DNA of 45,093 nucleotides from Clostridia bacterium (GCA_017408585.1 JAFQUJ010000016.1:1-45093); one strand, 5' to 3'; positions 9,171 to 18,652 are shown, counted from the stretch's first letter. A program made the numbers and translations. The notes: generated from the letters alone by a model not told the origin.

Positions 9171-10550
9171 TTATTTGTTGTAGCTTATGTATTCGGCAAA
9201 GCCATTATTATAGGTGATTTTTTGAATTGCGAGGGCACTAAAGAGAGCCACTCCTGTGGCGGACTCCTCCTCGACATTATTTAATTGAACGGTGGCGCCA
9301 AAGCGATTGGCGATTAGTATTCTTAGCACCTCATTTTTCTTTATTGTGCCACCCGATGCAACCACCCTTGCTTTCTTGCTTGGCAAGCGCTCGTATAGCT
9401 CATAAAGCTCATTACACATACCACAAAGAAATCCGAGGGCGAGAGCTGACGGGGTGAAATTTTCTCTGCCTATTTCTCTAATTGAGCCTCTTAGGTCAGG
9501 ATTGCTTCGCTTTCCGCAGAAGCATGAGTCAACTAGAAGTGGCGCTTCTCCCTCCTCGTATGCCTTGGCTGCGAGCTTGTTTATTATGCTATATTGAGAT
9601 TTTTCCTCGTTTGTTGCGCTTAGCATATAGCTTCTAAAGAATTTTTCGAGCATTGCATAGGCGTAGCCACCACAGAGTGCCGAGCCACAAATTAGGTATT
9701 TGCCCTCGATAAGTGGTCTTAGCTCCAATTCCCTATCGACAATGGTAAAATCGTCGCAAGCGACTGATATTTGCGAGCCTGTGCCGGCATTGACTAGCAC
9801 TGTGTCGCTATTTTCGCTAATTGAGCCTAAAAAGCTTGCTTGATTATCTCCTATCGGTACGCAAACGGGTATGCCTCTACACTCGCCAATGATTGCGCTT
9901 TTGGGTGTTATGATGGGAAGTATGCTCTCGTCTATGCCTAGCAAGTGTAGTTTGTCGGTCTTGAAGCAATTTTTTTGGAGATCAAAGAGCCCTAGGCTTG
10001 CGCCAACGGATGTGTGCGTTATTGGCTTTTTAATACCACAAATTTTCATTGCGAGCAGGTCCATTATTGTGCAAAGTCCACTTGCGTCGTTTGGTACAAG
10101 AGCGTTTAGCATATTATAATAATGGGTTGCTATTCCATAGCCTGCCGATATATGCTCGCCTGTTATATCGCAAATTAGCTCACAGGTGCTTTTTCCATTG
10201 TCAAGCACTAAATCTGCGCGCTTATCCTGCCAATTTATAAGATTTGACACGGCAGAGCCGTCCTTATCGACATACACAATTCCGTGCATTTGTCCTGTTA
10301 TACCGATACTGACAATACCATCATAAGTATCTATTATTTCGTAGAGCAAGTTTTCTGCGCTATCCATGATTACGGACACGCTTTGCTCCGAAAAATCTCC
10401 TGATTTTAGATATGAGCTGTGAGGAATGGTGTAGGCTCTTAGCTGTTTTTTGCTTTCAAGGTCATAAACCATGGCACTAATTGTTGTTGTGCCTATATCT
10501 ATTCCTACGCAAAGCTCTAACCTCGATACAATGCTATTTTTGGCGTTCAT
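9171..10550 (-). CDS. FGGY-family carbohydrate kinase (sedoheptulokinase-like)
   Basis: 459 residues, ATP-dependent sugar kinase. The N-terminal phosphate-1 motif is GIDIGTTTISAMVYD. GITGQMHGIVYVDKDG and NWQDKRAD are most like sedoheptulokinases. GDNQASFLGSI holds the likely catalytic Asp, VNAGTGSQIS is the phosphate-2 region, and ASGGTIKKNEVLRILIANRF is the adenosine motif. The start is ATG at 10550 with AGGAGAG upstream. First gene of a two-gene operon with the fucosidase-like hydrolase, so it may phosphorylate the released or isomerised sugar. The true substrate (sedoheptulose, fuculose, other ketose) cannot be told. Confidence 0.85.
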   Translation of the reverse strand: MNAKNSIVSRLELCVGIDIGTTTISAMVYDLESKKQLRAYTIPHSSYLKSGDFSEQSVSVIMDSAENLLYEIIDTYDGIVSIGITGQMHGIVYVDKDGSAVSNLINWQDKRADLVLDNGKSTCELICDITGEHISAGYGIATHYYNMLNALVPNDASGLCTIMDLLAMKICGIKKPITHTSVGASLGLFDLQKNCFKTDKLHLLGIDESILPIITPKSAIIGECRGIPVCVPIGDNQASFLGSISENSDTVLVNAGTGSQISVACDDFTIVDRELELRPLIEGKYLICGSALCGGYAYAMLEKFFRSYMLSATNEEKSQYSIINKLAAKAYEEGEAPLLVDSCFCGKRSNPDLRGSIREIGRENFTPSALALGFLCGMCNELYELYERLPSKKARVVASGGTIKKNEVLRILIANRFGATVQLNNVEEESATGVALFSALAIQKITYNNGFAEYISYNK

Positions 10551-10607
10551 TTGCTCTCTCCTTTGAATTTGTCCAAGCTATATAACAAATTTTTAACTCT
10601 TTTAACT

Positions 10608-10636
10608 ATTATAGCATTTGTTGGAATAAAAGTAAA
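10608..10636 (-). promoter_or_regulatory. Sigma-A promoter of the FGGY kinase operon
   Basis: Minus strand: -35 TTTACT (10636-10631), 17-nt spacer ending TGC, -10 TATAAT (10613-10608). Direct repeats of GTTAAAA follow the -10 box. Confidence 0.6.
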
Positions 10637-10671
10637 TATTTTTATACTATTTTTTGTGGTTAAATAAGCAT

Positions 10672-10701
10672 AAAAGGAACACTCTTGCGAGTGTCCCTTT
10701 T
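10672..10701 (-). terminator. Rho-independent terminator of the Cys-repeat lipoprotein gene
   Basis: Stem AAAAGGgACACTC / GAGTGTtCCTTTT around a TTGC-type loop on the minus strand, followed by a T-rich stretch. It lies 17 bp after the lipoprotein stop codon. Confidence 0.8.
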
Positions 10702-10717
10702 ATGTTATTCTTTTGTG

Positions 10718-13700
10718 TTATTTTACAACACCGATTACAATTCCTGAGTCTTCAATATAGTTATATTGATTTCCGTCGATTTCGATTGCGTCAAGGGTTT
10801 CATATTCGTCATAAGAGAAGTCTTCAACATTTGCATCAACTATTATGAAATCTATTGCGCCACATTCCTCTTTGGAATATTCATAGATATAATATGTGTA
10901 GGTCTTGCCTGCCTCAAGGTAAAATGCGATTGCAAAGTTTGATTCAAGTGCATCATCTTTACATACACCACTTATACATTCGGAATCACACCAAAGCTCT
11001 GCATAGGTATCAAAATCAGTTACGCTATATACGGTATAGTAGCCACTTACCTCCGGTGTAAATGAGAATTCATAGACATACTCGCCATTACCATATGCAT
11101 CTACGGGTGTTCCGGAATACAGAGTTGATGTGCGCTTTGTCGAGCAACCTGAGCAGATTGCCTCAAGCTTTGTTGTTTGGTCAACCTTTGTTGCGCTCAA
11201 CACATAGGTGTGAAGCTCAGCTGTGTCACCCTTGAAGGTGCGCTTGTAAAGCTCCTCAGAGCCAAATGCTACAACAATTGTAGTTTCCATTTCCTCATAG
11301 CAAGCGCTATCATTTGCGTCAGCTGCCTTGACTGTGAAGGTCAGGTCACAGCCTGAGCATTCATAAATGTCGCTATCGTCTGTGCTTGGCTGAAGGAGTC
11401 CGTCATTACAAAAATACTCATAGCTCTTGCCACATTTACAAGTCATTACATAGAATGAGTGCCCGTCACAAATTTCTTTTGTTACTAGCTCGTTGGAGAT
11501 ATTTGTGTCAACTATTTCGTGATGATATATAGTTTCTACCGAGGTATCGCCACAATCGGAGCACACTCCAATTCTCTCTACGCCATCCTCAGAGCAATCA
11601 TCTCCTGTTAGGTGGTAGGTGTAATCATAGCTGTGCGATGTGTACCAATAGCTATACTCTTCAAATTCACAAATAACGGTGTCGCCATTATAGGCGGTGT
11701 GAGTTGCGTCAAAATATGAATCGCAGCCTTCCTGCACGAGCTTTGATACAACTACATACTTAAGAGTACAATTTGCACAGGTATAGGTTTCTGTTGCAAT
11801 GGTTTCGCCATCAACATCCTCGGTCTCGCGCTGTTGAACAAATTCGCAGTTGAACTCCCAATCAATATTTGAGATTTTTCCGCACAAGCAAGCTCTTTGA
11901 AGAATACTTCCTCCACAGCCCTCGTCGATTTCTACCGATGTTGATACAATCTGTTGGTGAGTTGTGAATTCGGCGATTCTTGAAATCATAGTACACTTAG
12001 TGCAACAATCCAGAGTAATTACACCACTTTCACAATTTTCGGTTTCTGTTTTGAAAAGCGCATTTGTAGCATAGCCCTCTCCACAATAATTACATTCAGC
12101 AACTGCGCCCTCTACAAATACAATAGGAATCTCGATTTCATCGCTAAAGTTATAGCGACCTACCTTGTAAACATAGGTTTTTCCCGCCTCAAGCTCGTAT
12201 GAGATTAAGAAGTTAGATGATACTCCACTATCGTCATCATTTATGTATAATAATTCATCTAATTGCTCTGCGTAGGATAGAGTTGCGTAGGTGTCATTGT
12301 CAGATGCACTATACATAGTATAGATTCCTGTCTTTGTCGGAGTAAATGTATAGGTTGCGTAATATTCTCCATTTGACTGCATTTCCGCCTTGAGTATTTC
12401 TACCTTTTGAGTAATGGCTCTTGAGCAGTCAGAGCAGGTATTGATTAGAGTTATCTTACCATTGTCACAAGAGATATTCTTTGTGTCATTATGGCTTTCG
12501 TAGCTAACGGAAGAGCTGTCTGTGAATTTTTCTGTATCGCCTACAAATACCTTTGTTGTTGTAGTTTCTGTTACAATGCATCCGTTTTTAGTTGTCTCTT
12601 TAGAAATGACTATCTTAAAGTCACAGCTGTCGCAGGTATATGTTTCTGTATTTTCTGTCTGCTGATAATTGAGATTATAGCTATCAAAGGACATTGAGCT
12701 TTCCTTACCACAAGGACATTTAACCATTGAGAATTCATGTGAAGAGCAAATATCAAACGCATCAGCATCTAGCTCATAAATTGTTTGTGTTTGGTGCCAA
12801 TCAATGTATGACACATCGAAGTATGAATCGCAATTCTTGCATCCCGTAAATACAAACATGCCATCACTGCAAGAGTCTCCGAGGAATTTATATTTTAGAG
12901 TGATTTTTTCGTGAGAGTCGGTTATATCCTTTTGAGCAACAACATCGTCTATAATAGTCTCTCCGTTTGCCTCACAGGTTACATTTGCAACATAAACAGA
13001 GGTGCATCCCTCGTCGTATTCCCTTTCTACAAGGGTGATTTTAACCTTTTCTCCAGGTGATAGGAGGATCATTGTGGTAACGGAAACGCCATCGACAACT
13101 TCTTCATTTCCGCCGGCGAATGAAAATTGCTCCATAGTTTCTTCATCTATTAGCATTCCGGTTTCAGCCTTACATGCACACTCATTAACAATGACTACGC
13201 CGGTCAAGCCTTCCTCAAGCTCTGATAGATCATATACCTTTGAATTTAGTGGAAGATGGACTTTTTCATTAGCGGTTTCTGTATAGTCACAATCAGCGCA
13301 AGAGATGTTTATTATAATGCCATCCTCACACGAGGTTGCTCCATCCGCCAAGGTTGCGGAATATATCTCGTTATGATCGTCATATTCATAGACATTCTCA
13401 TTCTTATACAAGGTTGTATCGCCATAGCGCAATTCCGCTGTGCTAATAGATCTACACTTACAATCTTGAGTGCTTTCGGTACGCGTCAAGATTACTACGA
13501 GATCACAATCCTCACAGGTATGTGTTTGAATTTCAATCTCTGCACCTGTTATTGGATCGATTTCGGTTGCGTAGTCAGCCATGAGATTACAGTCAAGCTC
13601 CCAAAGTGAGTAATCGGTATATTTTTCACAAACAGGACACTGCTCTAAAATGATTTTGCCATTGCAAATGCCCTCACACGCTGTGATATCAAGCTCTACA

Positions 13701-14827
13701 TCCTCGGTTTCTGGGTGGTAGTACGAAACAGTTGCACTATCTATGCCACATTTGTTACACCTTCCAATGAAAGCACAGCCATCCTCACAGCTATCTGCGC
13801 CCTGCATCAAGATAAATTCACTCTCCAGATCGTGTCCTACGCTTGGGCCTCTCTCGGTTTGGGAAAGGTCATAAATCAGAGTGTCGTTTTCGTCATAGAT
13901 TTTAATGTTAGTATTAGCAATTGAATCACATCCTACGGGTGTGAGCCATTTGTCAATTACAATTTTTAGTGAGCAGTCCTCACAGTCAACTGTGGTAATC
14001 TCGTGATTTATGCCATCAATCATAGTGTTGGTAGGCTCAGGCAAAACGCCACCATTACAAAAGATTTTAAAGTCATAAAGATATGCATGGTCACATCTTT
14101 TGCACTTATCGACATTAATATAATTATAGCAATCGCTATATTTTCTCAAGTCGAGAGGCTGTTCTTCCGAGTTATGAGATTCGTACTCAATTTTAATTAA
14201 CGCATTGTTCAAAAGAACGGTGTCGCCCTTCTTTACGGTAATTAAGCTTTCAAAAATCTCGTGACAGTCATCTGTTTTTGACTCTTTAATGCTCAAATTA
14301 AAGGTTGTTGAGCATACAGGACAGGTAGCGCTTTCAAATTCGTCGCCCAAGTCACAGGTATATGCGAAATAATTTGTATCAACCTCTTGCGCGCCACAAG
14401 CCTTACACTCGGTAAATCTTATTGCGCCATCGCACATTCCAACATCCTTGAGCCTTACTGTTGTTGTAGTTTTTTCAGCGTGCTCACACACAGGCTCGGG
14501 CTCTGGCTCGGGCTCTGGATTTGGGTTAGGGTTAGGGTTTGGATTAGGATTTGGGTCAGGGTTTGTACCTGAGCCTGTTTCTGTTTCCGTTTCCGTCTCC
14601 GTCTCCGTTTCAGTTTCAGTTTCAGTTTCTGTTTCGGTTTCGGTTTCGGTTTTTGTATCCGATTCCGTTTCCTTTTCTGTTTCCTTTTCTGTGCTTGACT
14701 CGGAGCTTGATTCAGAGCTTGGCTCTGTGCTTGAGCTTTCCTCGTCATCACCACACGATGTGAGCATAAAAATGCTACACAAGGTGAATATCAAGCAAAG
14801 TAAAAGGGCAAATAATCTTTTCTTCAT
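10718..14827 (-). CDS. Giant cysteine-repeat lipoprotein
   Basis: 1369 residues from ATG 14827, chosen because AGGAGGA sits 6 nt upstream; an earlier in-frame ATG at 14857 lacks one. Lipoprotein signal MKKRLFALLLCLIF...LTSC: Cys after LTS would be lipidated. Then come an acidic Ser/Glu stretch, a Thr-Glu tandem tract, (Asn-Pro)n and (Glu-Pro)n linkers, and from about residue 115 some five to six imperfect modules of ~150-170 residues. Each module has CxxC pairs (CKAC, CPVC, CKRC, CEDC, CNKC, CDSC, CANC, CSDC, CKCGK, CSGC), a TxTCxxCDLxIV strand, a lone Cys, a SHxxxY stretch and CxDG. Two PPC-like beta domains interrupt it (GEYYATYTFTPTKTGIYTMYS and GEYVYEFSFTPEVSGYYTVYS). I know no named family. 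Zinc or other metal binding, or disulfides, are possible. It has its own promoter and terminator. Confidence 0.85.
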   Translation of the reverse strand: MKKRLFALLLCLIFTLCSIFMLTSCGDDEESSSTEPSSESSSESSTEKETEKETESDTKTETETETETETETETETETETETETGSGTNPDPNPNPNPNPNPNPEPEPEPEPVCEHAEKTTTTVRLKDVGMCDGAIRFTECKACGAQEVDTNYFAYTCDLGDEFESATCPVCSTTFNLSIKESKTDDCHEIFESLITVKKGDTVLLNNALIKIEYESHNSEEQPLDLRKYSDCYNYINVDKCKRCDHAYLYDFKIFCNGGVLPEPTNTMIDGINHEITTVDCEDCSLKIVIDKWLTPVGCDSIANTNIKIYDENDTLIYDLSQTERGPSVGHDLESEFILMQGADSCEDGCAFIGRCNKCGIDSATVSYYHPETEDVELDITACEGICNGKIILEQCPVCEKYTDYSLWELDCNLMADYATEIDPITGAEIEIQTHTCEDCDLVVILTRTESTQDCKCRSISTAELRYGDTTLYKNENVYEYDDHNEIYSATLADGATSCEDGIIINISCADCDYTETANEKVHLPLNSKVYDLSELEEGLTGVVIVNECACKAETGMLIDEETMEQFSFAGGNEEVVDGVSVTTMILLSPGEKVKITLVEREYDEGCTSVYVANVTCEANGETIIDDVVAQKDITDSHEKITLKYKFLGDSCSDGMFVFTGCKNCDSYFDVSYIDWHQTQTIYELDADAFDICSSHEFSMVKCPCGKESSMSFDSYNLNYQQTENTETYTCDSCDFKIVISKETTKNGCIVTETTTTKVFVGDTEKFTDSSSVSYESHNDTKNISCDNGKITLINTCSDCSRAITQKVEILKAEMQSNGEYYATYTFTPTKTGIYTMYSASDNDTYATLSYAEQLDELLYINDDDSGVSSNFLISYELEAGKTYVYKVGRYNFSDEIEIPIVFVEGAVAECNYCGEGYATNALFKTETENCESGVITLDCCTKCTMISRIAEFTTHQQIVSTSVEIDEGCGGSILQRACLCGKISNIDWEFNCEFVQQRETEDVDGETIATETYTCANCTLKYVVVSKLVQEGCDSYFDATHTAYNGDTVICEFEEYSYWYTSHSYDYTYHLTGDDCSEDGVERIGVCSDCGDTSVETIYHHEIVDTNISNELVTKEICDGHSFYVMTCKCGKSYEYFCNDGLLQPSTDDSDIYECSGCDLTFTVKAADANDSACYEEMETTIVVAFGSEELYKRTFKGDTAELHTYVLSATKVDQTTKLEAICSGCSTKRTSTLYSGTPVDAYGNGEYVYEFSFTPEVSGYYTVYSVTDFDTYAELWCDSECISGVCKDDALESNFAIAFYLEAGKTYTYYIYEYSKEECGAIDFIIVDANVEDFSYDEYETLDAIEIDGNQYNYIEDSGIVIGVVK
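14491..14740 (-). repeat. Low-complexity hexanucleotide repeat coding for the (TE)n/(NP)n/(EP)n linker
   Basis: In-phase 6-nt units encode the extended linker after the lipid anchor: GAAACx units for Thr-Glu, AACCCT-like units for Asn-Pro, GAGCCx units for Glu-Pro. Because the unit is two codons, slippage changes linker length without shifting the frame. Confidence 0.9.
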
Positions 14828-14880
14828 ATGATGTCCTCCTATATTGTTTTTCATCATTTTTCAGATTACTCTGTAATTCT

Positions 14881-14909
14881 ATTTTAATATATTTTATTGT
14901 CTTTGTCAA
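14881..14909 (-). promoter_or_regulatory. Strong sigma-A promoter of the Cys-repeat lipoprotein
   Basis: Minus strand: perfect -35 TTGACA (14909-14904), 17-nt spacer, -10 TAAAAT (14886-14881). An inverted repeat AACATA-CGC-TATGTT (14919-14933) lies just upstream of the -35 box. Confidence 0.8.
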
Positions 14910-14943
14910 TGTTTTTCGAACATACGCTATGTTTTTTTATTCA

Positions 14944-14976
14944 AAAGGGCGCGCCTACATATGTGGCGCGCCCTTG
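14944..14976 (-). terminator. Rho-independent terminator of the GH38/GH32-like operon
   Basis: Very stable GC stem (AAGGGCGCGCC / GGCGCGCCCTT) with loop TACATATGT, followed on the minus strand by TTGAATAAAAAAA-type sequence. It lies just after the alpha-mannosidase stop. Confidence 0.8.
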
Positions 14977-14983
14977 ATTTTTA

Positions 14984-17413
14984 TTATACTAGGAGCTCAT
15001 AGGCTTCGGTGAGCTTATTGCTTTCATAGATGATGGTTTTAACCTCATATTTGCCAAAGGATAGTGGCAAGCGCGCTCCGTTGACCTCAATATATGACTC
15101 CACAGCATTTGGTGTATTATTGAGCAAGCGGAAAATTATTGCCTCAGAGCCATATGCCTTTTTCATTGTTGGCATAGCTATTATATCTGTGCCAAGTGAC
15201 ACGCTCAGGCTTCCCTTTGCCTTTGATTTTGCAGGAATTGGGAATATATTGAGCGCATATGGAGCTTGAACAAATTCCATCGCTCTTCTCTCAAGCTGTT
15301 CTCTTGGTGCGACGGTGAGCCTAAATGAGTAATTGTTTTCGCCTTGGTCTATCTTTTTAGTAAATCTATCATTCGGAATTAATTGTCTTTCGCCTATTGG
15401 GTGGGCGCAATAGGTAACGCCACGCACAAGTGACATATAGAGGCAATTGTTTTCGTAGTGACTACCATAAACGCCACGATTTAGAAGCGCAAGGCACGAG
15501 CCCTCTCTGTCATTTGCGACAAATCTATGCGCTACATTTTCTCTTCCGTCCATAAAGAGCTTATCTGTTCCAAACGGGCATTGACCTATAAGCGTGCCCT
15601 CTTGTGCTATTGGGAGCTTTAGCTTGATTATTTTATTGATATCGCACATATACAAGGTGACATCAATATCAATATCGTCATTATTTTTGTAGATTTTATA
15701 GAGTATTCTTGCGCTTGTTTTATCAAGCTCAAAGAAAGCCTCAATTCCAAGATATATTTCTCCGTCCTCGACGATTTGAACACTCTTCATACCATCGAAA
15801 ACGCCATTTGGTGCTTGGGATAGGGTGAATTGTCTTTCGTTTTTCCCCATTCTAAGAAGCTGTTCTCTTGCCATGCCCCACGGGTCTGCGTTATCGTCAA
15901 GGCTACAAAGTCCAAAGCCCTCTCCTATGTATTCGACTCCGTCAATTTTATACGAGGTGAGAAGTCCTGTTTTTTCGTCTATTTTTACATATTTTCTTCC
16001 GTTATCAAATTCAAACGAGGTTGGCGCTTCTGCTTTTGTTGCTTCGACAAAATCAACATATATGCTATAACGAGAGAGCGACAAGGGGGCAAGGTGTGCC
16101 TCAAATATGATGCGCTTTCTCCAATCAAGCGTTAGGTTGCTTTCCTCCTTTATTACTTGATATGGAACGGAGCATCCGTTTTCATCCTTAACTGTGATAA
16201 ATGATGAGATATTTTCGTTCCAGTTTTGATCGGCTAAGGTAAACTCGCACTCCACATTACTGCAAAGCTCATATGGGTGGGGGTTGAAGACAACGACAGG
16301 ATATTCTCCCTCAGATGATGGTGCTTGAGAGGCTGAGAGTGCAAAATACGCCTTCATCTTAGCGCGCTCTGCCTCGAGCATTCCATGATTTAGATATCTT
16401 ATGCCTGCGTCCTCTCCGCATTGGATTGATGTGCCCGGGAGAACATCGTGGAACTCTGCGTTTAATAAATCCTCGACAGCGGTTTGTATTTCTGCCTCAG
16501 GATATTCGCTAAGCGCACCTGTTGCATATGCAACTGACGCTATCTTTTCAGCCATTGAGATTTCCGCTTCAAGCTGTGCGTGTAGCTTCTTTATGCGATA
16601 CATAGAGGTGTAACAGCCGGGCATGGAAATACGAAGAGAGTCCTCGACTATGCCATTTGGTGAAATTTCGGCAAAGAATGCCTCGGGATTTGAGTGAATA
16701 AATTCTATTTCAGTATCGGTCAAAAGCTGATCTCTTATGTCGCCCAAATCCTTGCGTGATGGTCCGCCACCATGGTTACCGACGCCCCAAAGCGCAACAC
16801 AGGTTGGGGTGTGTTGAATATTTGCCCTGTCACGAATGACCTTAGCGCTTTTACCAAGCCCTGAGTTGTAGCTACAAACTCTTGTTGCCTTTATTTCGCT
16901 TCCGTCAAGGCCTCGCCAAACAAATTGGTCGTTCTCGAGAGCTAGCTCGTGTGGGAAGGGGCGCATGAACATATAGCTATCCTGCCCGCATTTTTTAACG
17001 ATTTGAACAAGTCCTACTGAGTGACCGAATGGGTCAAAATTTATAGCGGTTGTTGGCACTATTCCAAATTTTTCCTTGAAATATCTTTGTCCCTCTCTTA
17101 TTTGACGAACAAAGCTTTCACCTGATGGCATATTACAGTCGGGCTGAAGATACCAGCCACCCATTATGTGCCACTTTCCCTGCTTTACAAGCTCTTGAAT
17201 TCGTGCAAAAAGCTCGGGAGCATATTTCTCGACATATTTATATACTGTTACCTCGTTGTGACAGAATATGTAATCGAACTCGTCGCTGAGCTTAACGGCT
17301 GAATAGAAGGTGGAAAGTGTTGCGCTAACACCCTCGGGCCAGTCCCATTGCCATATTGGGTCGATATGTGCGTTACATATCATATGTACGCGTTTTTTAC
17401 TTTGAGTTTCCAT
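14984..17413 (-). CDS. GH38 alpha-mannosidase
   Basis: 809 residues from ATG 17413; GAGGAG sits 6 nt upstream, so the in-frame ATG at 17476, inside the upstream gene, is rejected. HMICNAHIDPIW near the N-terminus gives zinc ligands H16 and D18. NFDPFGHS around D127 carries the GH38 nucleophile Asp. CYNSG and WGVGNHGGGPS are further GH38 marks. A helical middle domain follows, then the C-terminal beta-sandwich. No signal peptide, so it is cytoplasmic and trims alpha-mannose from imported glycans such as N-glycan fragments. It is 16 bp after the GH32-like gene, in one operon. Confidence 0.92.
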   Translation of the reverse strand: METQSKKRVHMICNAHIDPIWQWDWPEGVSATLSTFYSAVKLSDEFDYIFCHNEVTVYKYVEKYAPELFARIQELVKQGKWHIMGGWYLQPDCNMPSGESFVRQIREGQRYFKEKFGIVPTTAINFDPFGHSVGLVQIVKKCGQDSYMFMRPFPHELALENDQFVWRGLDGSEIKATRVCSYNSGLGKSAKVIRDRANIQHTPTCVALWGVGNHGGGPSRKDLGDIRDQLLTDTEIEFIHSNPEAFFAEISPNGIVEDSLRISMPGCYTSMYRIKKLHAQLEAEISMAEKIASVAYATGALSEYPEAEIQTAVEDLLNAEFHDVLPGTSIQCGEDAGIRYLNHGMLEAERAKMKAYFALSASQAPSSEGEYPVVVFNPHPYELCSNVECEFTLADQNWNENISSFITVKDENGCSVPYQVIKEESNLTLDWRKRIIFEAHLAPLSLSRYSIYVDFVEATKAEAPTSFEFDNGRKYVKIDEKTGLLTSYKIDGVEYIGEGFGLCSLDDNADPWGMAREQLLRMGKNERQFTLSQAPNGVFDGMKSVQIVEDGEIYLGIEAFFELDKTSARILYKIYKNNDDIDIDVTLYMCDINKIIKLKLPIAQEGTLIGQCPFGTDKLFMDGRENVAHRFVANDREGSCLALLNRGVYGSHYENNCLYMSLVRGVTYCAHPIGERQLIPNDRFTKKIDQGENNYSFRLTVAPREQLERRAMEFVQAPYALNIFPIPAKSKAKGSLSVSLGTDIIAMPTMKKAYGSEAIIFRLLNNTPNAVESYIEVNGARLPLSFGKYEVKTIIYESNKLTEAYELLV

Positions 17414-17429
17414 GCTTTTCTCCTCAAAT

Positions 17430-18629
17430 TTACATTTGCTCGAATACAAGTATTCCGTTATTATCTGCGTGAGCACGACTGAAGGTCATCGATCCGGCAT
17501 AGCCATTTATTACCTTAAATCCTGTAAATACAAGCTCACCATTCCAAAAGGCGCATTTGGGTACGCCTGCGCAAGGAATTATTGGGTCTTGTGGGAGAGC
17601 GAAGCCATCAAAGGGCTTATCTGATATCATATAGTAGCCTCTACCACGAAGACTATATACAAGGTAGTATTTTCCGTTATATTTGAAGTAATCGGGGCAC
17701 TCGGGCTGATCTCCGTTTGGCACGATATAAAATGGCTCGTCGCACTCGCTCCACTCCTCTAAATCCCTTGACACATAGTGAGCAAGACAGCCTTGATTAT
17801 TGGCTGAAAGGCTTGTGGTTAAGAGCATATGAAAAAGTCCGTCCTCTCCATAAAAGACCTTGGGGTCTCTTGTGCTTGCCTTATCGTATTTATCAGAGAT
17901 AACAAAGCAAAAGCTCTTATCCTTTATAAAGTGATATCCATCGCTTGACACGCTTCGACTGATAAGCGCAGATTGTCCGTTACCTCGTCTTATTGTGTAG
18001 TAGAGATATTCTGTGTCACCGTTTTTTATCCATGAGCCTGTACAGATTGAGCCCTCCTCCTTATCGGTGATTGGCACTGCCATTGGGTGAACTTGCCATG
18101 TCTTGAAGTCCTTAGTTGAGATATGCTCCCATTGATGAGCGCCCATTCCCCATTTGCTCTTATGATGGTGTCTATCCTTTAAGTACAAAACATGATATTC
18201 GTCATTTCTTCTATATGGCATACAGTCGCCAACAAACACTCCGTCTCCGGGATACCAGCCCTCTGCGCACTCAAAGCTTGAAATCACGCTTGGTAGCTCT
18301 GACTCGGTGTGATGGTGTTCCGTTACCTGTATGTCCAAATCAAGCTCGTCACTTAGGCAAAATAGTCTATTGCCTGCGGGCCAATCCTCGTCCATTAGCT
18401 TACCATTTATGTATAGCTCTATTCTATAATCCAGCAAAATAAGCTCCACCATATCGCCCTCCCCTATACAAGAGGTTAGGATTAGTGGGCGTTGTTCATA
18501 ATCGTACCATATTGACACATTGAGAGCGCCCTCGCTTGCTTGAATTTCAAGCGCCCTTTGTCCGTTTTTTTGAGATACCGCATATAGTGGTAGCTTTTCT
18601 ATTTTAAATGTAATTTTTAGGTCCTGCAT
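17430..18629 (-). CDS. GH32-like glycosidase with N-terminal beta-sandwich
   Basis: 399 residues from ATG 18629 (AGGAG 7 nt upstream; the ORF start at 18644 is rejected). The catalytic five-blade propeller spans about residues 120-395. It has VGDCMPYRRNDEYHVLYL where GH32 has its NDPNG nucleophile block, GMGAHQWEHISTKDFKTW, STRDPKVF (the RDP motif) and PECPDYFKYNGKYYLVYS (the EC acid/base motif). Residues ~1-110 look like the beta-sandwich that normally follows the propeller in GH32 (VELILLDYRIELYINGKLM). Fructosidase activity is not assured; linkage to the alpha-mannosidase suggests another sugar. Cytoplasmic; first gene of the operon. Confidence 0.72.
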   Translation of the reverse strand: MQDLKITFKIEKLPLYAVSQKNGQRALEIQASEGALNVSIWYDYEQRPLILTSCIGEGDMVELILLDYRIELYINGKLMDEDWPAGNRLFCLSDELDLDIQVTEHHHTESELPSVISSFECAEGWYPGDGVFVGDCMPYRRNDEYHVLYLKDRHHHKSKWGMGAHQWEHISTKDFKTWQVHPMAVPITDKEEGSICTGSWIKNGDTEYLYYTIRRGNGQSALISRSVSSDGYHFIKDKSFCFVISDKYDKASTRDPKVFYGEDGLFHMLLTTSLSANNQGCLAHYVSRDLEEWSECDEPFYIVPNGDQPECPDYFKYNGKYYLVYSLRGRGYYMISDKPFDGFALPQDPIIPCAGVPKCAFWNGELVFTGFKVINGYAGSMTFSRAHADNNGILVFEQM

Positions 18630-18652
18630 AGTAAATCTCCTCATATTTGCTT

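Noticed and set aside
14521-14560. TTAGGG-like telomeric repeat
   Set aside because: It is the reverse complement of Asn-Pro codons inside the lipoprotein linker and is fully explained by the coding repeat.
14448-14831. Plus-strand ORF of (SV)n and (GS)n repeats
   Set aside because: Antisense shadow of the hexamer tract; no ribosome-binding site and no promoter.
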